Source: a virus
Virus record (IMG/VR): IMGVR_UViG_3300031553_000020
Location: 1 to 32,979 of that record
Length of the DNA: 32,979 nucleotides
Reading direction: 5' to 3' (one strand)
Shown: positions 13,236 to 19,497 of the stretch, piece by piece
How the letters are laid out: each line of letters opens with the position of its first letter
How positions within the stretch are numbered: the stretch's first letter is position 1
Made by a program: the position numbers and the translations under genes
The notes under the pieces: model-generated
Told to the model about the DNA's origin: nothing
Seen by the model: the letters and a program-made list of their open reading frames with translations, nothing else
The model's database searches: none

Positions 13236-14993
13236 ATGCCTTACGCAGTAATTGAACCTTCAGGCTGTGGCATAGTCAAAGATGTAGCCAAACTGCGAGT
13301 TGACTTATTCCTCAATGAGACTGACCCGCACTACGATAAGCATTATGTCTTTGTGCCCGTTATTCCTGAAGGGGGCTATCCTGGGGCGGTTGATGCTGAA
13401 GGCACGCCCAAAAATCAGGCCGACTATGACGCTTGGCTTGAGTCCTTGCCCCATATCTGGCAGAATAACCCCTTTCACTCTCACAAGATATGGCTACCAG
13501 ATGCGGGGGCTTCCGATAACTATATCAACGAGCAGATAGAACGCACCCTTAATTACTTCTATGCCTTCCATCAGCACTGTTGGGATACAAGCGTTCCTTT
13601 CATAGAGAACTGGAAGAAAGTCCCCAAAGTAAAAGGCTCTATCCGTGATGTATTCGTAAGAGGCGACCCGAATGACAGTCTAGCCAACCAGCAGAAGATA
13701 GCGGACATTACCAACCGAATAAATGAGTTCCAGATAAGTGCTTCAAGAGTCCCCCCTACCGATTTGAATATAGGGGAGAAGGGGACGATTGATGTAGGGG
13801 AGACTACTAATCTAAGCTATGATTGGTCAGGATACACTCTTGTCGATAAGGCTAATCCAGCTAATGCCGATGGCACAATAGATACTGTCTTGGTCTACCC
13901 AAATGTCACTGTAACCAATGTGGAACTTGCCACTTTTTATGTTGTTTCAGGGAATAACCTCACGAGCAGGGATAACGAAACTTATATTGGAGAAATCGCT
14001 AGTGGGGGAGAGCGCACCCTTACTGGGCTATCTATAGATATTCTTACTACCGATTATATCGGTTTGTGGCATGATTCTGGGAAATTTTACGGAGTGATGT
14101 CTGGAGCTGGGGGGTTATGGTATGCTGCTGGAGATAAAATCCCCTCTGATAATCAGGCTTTTTCTTCTCTGGCTACTGCTAGCGTCTACCTCTACGGCAC
14201 AGGAACAGAGAGTGGGGGTGGGGAAACCTATAATGAGACAGGCCATGAGCAGGTAATCCTCGCCGTAGGTGGGCAATCGGGGAAGCAGACCATGACCGAG
14301 GCTAGAGGGCAGGTCATAGTGGCCGAGATGGGCAAGGCCGATATCCAGACTATGCTTGAAGCCCGTGGGCAAGTTATCCTGGTCGAGCAGGGGCACACCG
14401 ACCAGGCCATCTTCGCCGAGACTGGCCACCTCCAGACTGTCCTGGCATCATTAGCCCAGACCGACCTGGCCACCTTCTCCGAGTTAGCACACCTTGAAAC
14501 CATCCTCGCCGTGATAGGGGAATCAGACCTGGCCACCTTTGCAGAAACCAGCCATCTCCAGGTCATCCTGGCAAACCAGGGGGAGAGCGACCTGGCTATC
14601 TTTTCGGAGCTGGGGCACCTGGAGGAAGTATTAGCCATCTTAGGTGAGGAAGATACCTATATCCCCGTGGGTGGTGTGGTCTATGACGAAACCGGGCACT
14701 TGCAGGCGATACTATTCATGTCCGGGGAGTCCGATAATCTCAGGTTTACCGAGACGGGCAAGGTACAGGCTATCCTGGTCACCACCGGGGAGAGCGATAC
14801 CGCCACCTTTGTCGATGCTCACGGCCAGGTGATATTAGTTAAGCTCGGTGAGAGGACAATCCGCATCCTGAAGAAGATAAGGCGGAAATCGGATATACAT
14901 AACCTGGGCAGGATGCAGGCCAGTTATAACCTCGGAACGATGCAGGGTAGATATACTCTAGGCGAGGGGGAGAAGCGAAATGTCATTAAATGA
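13236..14993 (+). CDS. Large virion protein with ten tandem 20-residue repeats (585 aa)
   Basis: Residues 1-170 form a unique mixed domain (including DPHYDKHYVFVPVIPEGGYP). Residues about 175-330 are beta-rich, like an extracellular carbohydrate-type domain. Residues ~332-542 consist of ten imperfect repeats of 20-21 residues with consensus F.ETGHLQ.ILA..GESDLA (one interrupted by a small insert, IPVGGVV). The end is basic (RTIRILKKIRRKS) and repeats LGxMQxxY twice. A regular 20-residue period suggests a beta-solenoid or fibre shaft. Probably a surface or adhesion protein; the position between head and connector genes is unusual for a tail fibre. It overlaps the connector gene by 14 bases. 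Confidence 0.65.
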   Translation: MPYAVIEPSGCGIVKDVAKLRVDLFLNETDPHYDKHYVFVPVIPEGGYPGAVDAEGTPKNQADYDAWLESLPHIWQNNPFHSHKIWLPDAGASDNYINEQIERTLNYFYAFHQHCWDTSVPFIENWKKVPKVKGSIRDVFVRGDPNDSLANQQKIADITNRINEFQISASRVPPTDLNIGEKGTIDVGETTNLSYDWSGYTLVDKANPANADGTIDTVLVYPNVTVTNVELATFYVVSGNNLTSRDNETYIGEIASGGERTLTGLSIDILTTDYIGLWHDSGKFYGVMSGAGGLWYAAGDKIPSDNQAFSSLATASVYLYGTGTESGGGETYNETGHEQVILAVGGQSGKQTMTEARGQVIVAEMGKADIQTMLEARGQVILVEQGHTDQAIFAETGHLQTVLASLAQTDLATFSELAHLETILAVIGESDLATFAETSHLQVILANQGESDLAIFSELGHLEEVLAILGEEDTYIPVGGVVYDETGHLQAILFMSGESDNLRFTETGKVQAILVTTGESDTATFVDAHGQVILVKLGERTIRILKKIRRKSDIHNLGRMQASYNLGTMQGRYTLGEGEKRNVIK

Positions 14994-15777
14994 TACGGCA
15001 CTGGTGACAGTGACCGAGGCCAAATCTTACTTGAGGGCGAACGCCGCCGCTTCCCTACAGATACCGGCCGAGTATGTCGGCATGGGAGACGGCGAAACCG
15101 TGGGGTTTACCCTGGATAATACCCCTGTGAGCGGCAGTCTGAAGCTCTATGTCAATGGCGTGCTCCAGGTGGAGGGCACCGATTTCACTTTGAGCGGGGC
15201 GACGATAACCTTTACCGAGGCTCCGGCCGCTGTCCCTATCACCGCCAGCTATGATGCCGCTGCCGGCGACAATACCTTCGAGAGCTATGACGATGCGCTC
15301 CTGGAAATCTTAATCAATGCGGCCACCAAGAAGGCCGAGGACTACACCGGACGGGCATTTATTCAGCGTGAGATTACCGAGACACGTATCGGTGATGGCA
15401 CCAAGATTCTGAAGCTCTACAAGCAGCCCGTGACCGAAATTTCAAGCATCACCCTGGACAGCGACGAGATGACCGATTACTCCGAGCGGCTCTCTATCGG
15501 GAGGCTGTACCACCTGGTTGTCTGGACTCTGGACAGCGAGATAGAAGTAACCTATACCGCCGGCTACGCAGCGACCCGGGCGGCGACTCAGGCCTTAGTC
15601 CCGGACGCGGTCACCGCCGTCATGGTGGCCGTGGCTTTCTGGTACGACAACCGCCTGGGGGTCAAGTCGGAGAATATCGCCGGCGTCGGGTCAGTGGACT
15701 ACGGGGAGCCGTCAGAGATGCCTCCAGAAGCCTTGAGGTTGCTCGATTCCCTGAGGGTAAGTGTAGGTATTGGGTGA
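14980..15777 (+). CDS. Head-tail connector (gp6-like) with inserted beta-domain
   Basis: The framework is the gp6/YqbG-like connector: TVTEAKSYLRA at the start, then LLEILINAATKKAEDYTGRA and C-terminal PDAVTAVMVAVAFWYDNR. This ring attaches below the portal. Between helix 1 and helix 2 (residues ~30-92) sits an extra beta-domain, GDGETVGFTLDNTPV ... LKLYVNGVLQ ... ATITFTEAPA ... ITASY. The same type is found in the genes at 17636 and 21990. The protein is about 265 residues against roughly 100-200 for plain family members. Confidence 0.8.
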   Translation: MSLNDTALVTVTEAKSYLRANAAASLQIPAEYVGMGDGETVGFTLDNTPVSGSLKLYVNGVLQVEGTDFTLSGATITFTEAPAAVPITASYDAAAGDNTFESYDDALLEILINAATKKAEDYTGRAFIQREITETRIGDGTKILKLYKQPVTEISSITLDSDEMTDYSERLSIGRLYHLVVWTLDSEIEVTYTAGYAATRAATQALVPDAVTAVMVAVAFWYDNRLGVKSENIAGVGSVDYGEPSEMPPEALRLLDSLRVSVGIG

Positions 15778-15848
15778 AACCATTGTCTTTATCGTTAACC
15801 CCGTCCAAAAGCCATCCTGATGCGTCTGACAGGGTTTGAGAGGGGAAT

Positions 15849-16163
15849 ATGTTATCAAATATTCTTAGGCACAGAGTTCAAATACAAGAGAAGGTTACAA
15901 CTCAAACCGCTACAGGTGCTGTAGTGGTCTGGAAGCCGGTGCAGTGGGTCTCCGCCCGGGTCGTCCCCCTGGATGCCAAGGCGAGGGCGGTCTACCAGCA
16001 GCTCCAGAGCAACGTGACCCACAAGGTCGTACTGCGCGGGAGTGTCTCCCTCTCCTTGGGTAAGAACCGCCTTATCTGGGGGGCAAAGATCCTGGGGCTG
16101 GCGGAACCTCCGCAGGTACTCGGCCAAACTACTGTAGTTATGGTGGGTGAAAGCAATGGCTGA
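15849..16163 (+). CDS. Head-tail adaptor (SPP1 gp16 / Phage_H_T_join-like)
   Basis: The 104-residue beta-barrel protein has the family signs: LRHRVQIQEKVTTQTATGAV, VQWVSARVVPLDAKAR, VTHKVVLRGSVSLSLGKNRL and a GLAEPPQVLG turn. It closes the lower connector. Gene order (connector, adaptor, gp10-like, completion, tube) is the canonical siphovirus one. It follows a 71-bp gap with GAGAGGGGAA as ribosome site and overlaps the next gene by 8 bases. Confidence 0.85.
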   Translation: MLSNILRHRVQIQEKVTTQTATGAVVVWKPVQWVSARVVPLDAKARAVYQQLQSNVTHKVVLRGSVSLSLGKNRLIWGAKILGLAEPPQVLGQTTVVMVGESNG

Positions 16164-16578
16164 CGGCTGTGAGGTTAAGCTGACGTTCCACACCGATGAG
16201 GTGGTCAAGGCTATCGATGATGCCCAGAGCAAGTTGATGTCTGAAGCCGTCAACGAGGTCAGGACCCAAACCCTTGAGACGCTTAGCGGCACCCGCAGCG
16301 GCCGGACCTACAAGGTGCCGGGCACCGGCCGGACTTACACCGCCTCCGCCCCGGGTGAGCCCCCGGCGCAGGCTACAGCTGAGTTGAGGCAATCGGTTGA
16401 TACCAAGATAGAGGCTGAGGGAAACACTCTGGCAGGCTATGTCGGAACAGACAAAATTCAGGGGAAGATGACTGAATTCGGTACCCGCAATATGGCTGCC
16501 AGGCCGTGGCTGAGAGTCAGCTTCGAGAAGGCAATGCCTAAAATAAGGGGGATATTCGGGAAGAAATGGCTACCGTAG
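16156..16578 (+). CDS. HK97 gp10-like tail-completion protein
   Basis: About 140 residues from ATG 16156 (GTG 16147 is an in-frame alternative). The central block GRTYKVPGTGRTYTASAPGE followed by PPAQATAELRQSV and the end TEFGTRNMAARPWLRVSFEK are diagnostic of the gp10 family, which joins the connector and the tail tube. A 13-base overlap with the next gene indicates coupled expression. Confidence 0.9.
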   Translation: MADGCEVKLTFHTDEVVKAIDDAQSKLMSEAVNEVRTQTLETLSGTRSGRTYKVPGTGRTYTASAPGEPPAQATAELRQSVDTKIEAEGNTLAGYVGTDKIQGKMTEFGTRNMAARPWLRVSFEKAMPKIRGIFGKKWLP

Positions 16579-17003
16579 ACACTCAGAAATCACTGCTCAC
16601 TTACCTCTTCAACCTGCTGACCACCGATGATACCCTGAAAGCGGCCATGGGCGGGACGGTCCGCCTGTACCATACCTGGGCGGAGCCGGATGCCGTGTTT
16701 CCTTACCTGGTCCACCGGATTGACATCGCCGCGGCCGAGCCGTTTGTGATGAGGCAGGCAATCTACTACCTGGACATCTGGAGCGACAGCCCGAATGCCG
16801 ATGCAATACTGGCTATCAGGAAGAGGCTGATAGAGCTGCTCGATGAGCTTGAGCCCTCTACCACAGATATCGCTGGCGGGAGGCTCTGGCTTCAGGCCGA
16901 TGCGTTTATCCCGGAGAGCGAAGGGGGAATATGGCACTACGCTACTCAGTGGAATTTGAGGTACTACAGGAAGACGGAGGTGGCAGGAATATTGAGCAGA
17001 TAA
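16566..17003 (+). CDS. Tail terminator/completion protein (DUF3168-like)
   Basis: 145 residues: SLLTYLFNLLTTDDTLKAAM, then VFPYLVHRIDIAAAEP, YYLDIWSDSPNADAILAIRK and a C-terminal YATQWNLRYYRK beta strand. This matches the small DUF3168/gpU-like family that caps the end of the tail tube. Position directly before the tail tube gene agrees. Confidence 0.8.
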   Translation: MATVDTQKSLLTYLFNLLTTDDTLKAAMGGTVRLYHTWAEPDAVFPYLVHRIDIAAAEPFVMRQAIYYLDIWSDSPNADAILAIRKRLIELLDELEPSTTDIAGGRLWLQADAFIPESEGGIWHYATQWNLRYYRKTEVAGILSR

Positions 17004-17057
17004 ATTTCGGGGCGAGAGCCCCTCGATGGATCAAATAATTTCAGGAGGTAAAAGGAA

Positions 17058-17609
17058 ATGGCTGTTGTAAAACACGGAGTAAGCGCGAACACACCGGACC
17101 GTATCTTGATAGATGCGGGAGCGGTCTACACCGGCTGGACCAGCGTAGCAACGCCGGGAACATTGCTCGGGGCGACCAAGGGGGGTAACGTCTTCGAGGT
17201 TAACCGAACAATCAGGCGTATTGATCCTGATGGAGCCAAAGGGCCGGTTAAGGGTTTTCGTAGGGTGGAGGATGTCGTTGCCACTCTCACCGTCAACCTG
17301 ATTGAGATTACCGAGGCAAACCTGCTCAAGGCGCTCGCCGGTTCTTCGGCAACGGGTCACGTCATCACCGGAGCCGAAATAGATGATGATGACTATATCA
17401 GCAAGGTCGCCCTGGTTGGCACGATAACCGGCTTCGACGGCACCGCAAAACCCATCATCTGCGTGCTGAGTAACGTGCTGGTCGACGGGCCGTTCAGCCT
17501 TGCCCTGAATCCCAAGGATGAGGCGGTCATCAAGCTGGTCTTTACGGCTCATTATGCCGACTCCGATCTTGACACTGAGCCGTGGAGTGTGGAGTATCCG
17601 GCCGCGTGA
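17058..17609 (+). CDS. Tail tube protein, paralogue 1
   Basis: 183 residues, beginning VVKHGVSANTPDRILIDAGA and containing LGATKGGNVFEVNRTIRRID, DGAKGPVKGFRR and FSLALNPKDEAVIKLVFTAH, with a final EPWSVEYPA. This is the tail tube (major tail protein) pattern: a small beta-barrel that stacks as hexamers. The next gene is a longer copy with the same framework, so the tube gene was duplicated in tandem. AGGAGGTAAAAGG precedes the ATG. Confidence 0.85.
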   Translation: MAVVKHGVSANTPDRILIDAGAVYTGWTSVATPGTLLGATKGGNVFEVNRTIRRIDPDGAKGPVKGFRRVEDVVATLTVNLIEITEANLLKALAGSSATGHVITGAEIDDDDYISKVALVGTITGFDGTAKPIICVLSNVLVDGPFSLALNPKDEAVIKLVFTAHYADSDLDTEPWSVEYPAA

Positions 17610-17635
17610 GTGGAGGGAATAAATGGAGGTGAACT

Positions 17636-18436
17636 ATGACAGTAGTTAAGCATGGAGTAAGCACAGATAGCCCTGACAGGCTGCTCATCGATGCCGGCGC
17701 CGTCTACTTCAACTTTATCGATGCCGATAGCCCCGGCACGCTCCTCGGTGCCACCCGCGGGGGTAACACCTTTGAGCTGGCCAGGACCATCAGGAAGATG
17801 GAGGCAGACGGGGCGAAAGGGCCGGTCAAGGGCATGAGACGGCTGGAAGAGGTGATGGCCACCCTCAAGGTCAATATGCTGGAGCTGACCGCGGAAAATC
17901 TGCGGAGGGCGATAGCCGGGGCTATATATTCCTCGGGTACCACCTTGATAGAGGATGAAGCAGTCGGAGACGGAGACGGAGAGACCTTAGTTTTTGCCCT
18001 GGACCATGCGCCGGTGCAGGAGAACAGCGAGACCATTGCCGTGGTCGACAGAGGCGCCCAGGTGCTTCTCGCCGATTACACGATAGACTATGCCGCAGGT
18101 TCTATCCAATTCGTTGTTGCGCCTGAAGATGGAAAGGCGATCACCGCCACCTATTATTACATCTCAGCTGCTGCCGTCATCGGTGGTGAAACAACGGAGG
18201 CATACAAGTACCTTATCAAGGACGCCGCCTATATCGGCAACGTGGCCATCGTGGGCACCCTCACAGGCAAGACCAACCCGGTCATTGTCATAATCACCAA
18301 TGCCCTCTGTGACTCCGGGTTTAGTCTAGCGCTGGCGCCCAAAGACGAGGCGGTGCCGGTAATAACCTTCACCGCGCACTACCTCAATACCGACCTGGAT
18401 AGTGAGCCGTGGAGTTTGATTTATCCTGCCAGTTAA
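17636..18436 (+). CDS. Tail tube protein, paralogue 2 with inserted beta-domain
   Basis: 266 residues. The first 100 and last 75 residues align closely with the previous gene product (VVKHGVSTDSPDRLLIDAGA, DGAKGPVKGMRRLEEVMATL, FSLALAPKDEAVPVITFTAH, EPWSLIYPA). Residues ~104-178 are an insertion, GDGDGETLVFALDHAPV ... DYTIDYAAGSIQFVVAPEDG ... ITATYYY, replacing a short loop in paralogue 1. The inserted domain probably projects from the tail surface. Tubes made of two paralogues are known in some phages; here one subunit may be decorated. Confidence 0.85.
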   Translation: MTVVKHGVSTDSPDRLLIDAGAVYFNFIDADSPGTLLGATRGGNTFELARTIRKMEADGAKGPVKGMRRLEEVMATLKVNMLELTAENLRRAIAGAIYSSGTTLIEDEAVGDGDGETLVFALDHAPVQENSETIAVVDRGAQVLLADYTIDYAAGSIQFVVAPEDGKAITATYYYISAAAVIGGETTEAYKYLIKDAAYIGNVAIVGTLTGKTNPVIVIITNALCDSGFSLALAPKDEAVPVITFTAHYLNTDLDSEPWSLIYPAS

Positions 18437-18458
18437 AGCAAATCAAGGGAGGACTACA

Positions 18459-18809
18459 GTGGAAAACAAGGTTAGACCCCTGATCGTTACGGACGTCTTC
18501 GCTGTCGCTCGTATGCTGAGCAAGGTGACAAAGGGAGCGCGGGCAGAGCTCGCCGCGGCTATGTCAGCAAAGAAGAAACCTGACCCCACGGAGTTGGGCA
18601 TGGTGCTCTTTCAGAGCATGTTTACCGAGACCGAAGAAGACCTGAAGGCATGGATGGCCGATCTGATTGGCAAGACCAAAGAGGAGTTCGCGGTCATGTC
18701 AGCTACAACGGTGATAGACATTATTGAGGCGCTTTTCGAGCAGGAGGACATCAAGGATTTTTTCGGTCGAGTCTCTCAGTTAGTTGGCAGGCTTACCAAG
18801 AAGGCCTAG
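18459..18809 (+). CDS. Tail assembly chaperone (gpG-like)
   Basis: A 116-residue acidic helical protein between tail tube and tape measure, the invariant place for the chaperone that coats the tape measure during tail assembly. The second half is VLFQSMFTETEEDLKAWMAD and KEEFAVMSATTVIDIIEALF. It contains a slippery heptamer near its end (18758-18764), and a long frame without its own start lies downstream in -1. The normal product ends ...LVGRLTKKA at 18809. Confidence 0.85.
   Translation: MENKVRPLIVTDVFAVARMLSKVTKGARAELAAAMSAKKKPDPTELGMVLFQSMFTETEEDLKAWMADLIGKTKEEFAVMSATTVIDIIEALFEQEDIKDFFGRVSQLVGRLTKKA
18758..18764 (+). promoter_or_regulatory. -1 ribosomal slippery site T TTT TTC
   Basis: In the chaperone frame, GAT TTT TTC GGT gives the heptamer T_TTT_TTC, a classical X_XXY_YYZ site. 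After slippage the -1 frame stays open for 122 codons to the TAA at 19130. This mirrors the lambda G/G-T arrangement. Confidence 0.75.
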
Positions 18810-19132
18810 CTAAGCTTTTTGACCCGATACAGGCTCGGTATCACTGGGAGGATGATATTATCAACCGCCTTCCCTTCTCCCGCTTTAAACAGCTCTTAAA
18901 AATCTCAGCCGAAGCGAGAGAGAGGGAGGATAAGGATGCGTTCATCAAGGCTGCTTTTATAGCGCATCAACTGGGCGCCGGAGGGGGGAAGAACTTCGGT
19001 GATTATCTCCGTGAGCTAGGGCTGTTGGAAGGGCAGATAGCTACGGGTACACCCCCGGCCCGGGATCTAACCAAGAAAGAAGCAATCGCTAAAGCAGAGG
19101 AAATCCTGAGAATGGCAAGGAAGCAGGTTTAA
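18764..19132 (+). CDS. Tail chaperone extension (T-domain), made by -1 frameshift
   Basis: In the -1 frame the sequence reads ...YQEGLAKLFDPIQARYHWED, then RFKQLLKISAEAREREDKDA, FIKAAFIAHQLGAGGGKNF and TKKEAIAKAEEILRMARKQV, stop 19130-19132. It has no ATG/GTG start of its own near its beginning, so it must be translated as a fusion with the chaperone (about 102 + 122 residues). In lambda, gpGT binds the tail tube protein through the T part. The content of K/E helices fits. Its stop overlaps by two bases the stop of the minus-strand gene 19129-19434. Confidence 0.8.
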   Translation, partial: RSSLSVSWQAYQEGLAKLFDPIQARYHWEDDIINRLPFSRFKQLLKISAEAREREDKDAFIKAAFIAHQLGAGGGKNFGDYLRELGLLEGQIATGTPPARDLTKKEAIAKAEEILRMARKQV

Positions 19133-19434
19133 GTTTGTGATTGTTTCTTCAGTTCATTTAGCTTGTGTAATAAAGACCTTGCCTCGCCATCATCCTTCTC
19201 GGCTTTTGACAGGACTTTTGACGCCTCTGTAAGTTTCTGCGGGTTCTCTATGTACCCTACCTTCAAGGTATCCCGGACATATTTCTTGGCTCGATTCTCT
19301 TGGAATTTGGGGATTGTCTCGGAAATGCCCTCCAAAACCTTCCAGATTCGAAATACCAACAGGAGTAAGAAAATCGAGTAGAGTAGCCCCAGGGCTCCAA
19401 TAATCGAGTAAACGATTGCGATCGTTGTTCCCAT
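19129..19434 (-). CDS. Antisense small membrane protein in the tail operon (candidate moron)
   Basis: 101 residues: one or two N-terminal membrane segments (residues 4-32, IVYSIIGALGLLYSIFLLLL), then a basic/acidic helical cytoplasmic part (ENRAKKYVRDTLKVGYIENP ... LLHKLNELKKQSQT). Family not recognised. It sits convergent to the chaperone and divergent from the tape measure gene, with its own near-consensus promoter and a perfect AAGGAG ribosome site. An independently transcribed foreign gene in a structural operon is the definition of a moron; such genes often alter the host surface or exclude other phages. That role is inference. Confidence 0.75.
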   Translation of the reverse strand: MGTTIAIVYSIIGALGLLYSIFLLLLVFRIWKVLEGISETIPKFQENRAKKYVRDTLKVGYIENPQKLTEASKVLSKAEKDDGEARSLLHKLNELKKQSQT

Positions 19435-19455
19435 TTTGATCTCCTTTCGAAGTTA

Positions 19456-19484
19456 AATATAGTATGGAAAATCTTTTAAGTCAA
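19456..19484 (-). promoter_or_regulatory. Promoter of the antisense membrane-protein gene
   Basis: On the minus strand TTGACT (19484-19479), a 17-bp spacer and TATATT (19461-19456) are followed by AAGGAG (19446-19441) and ATG (19434). All spacings are optimal. It lies in the leader of the tape measure gene, so the two transcription directions interfere here. Confidence 0.8.
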
Positions 19485-19497
19485 GAGGACGGGTAAA

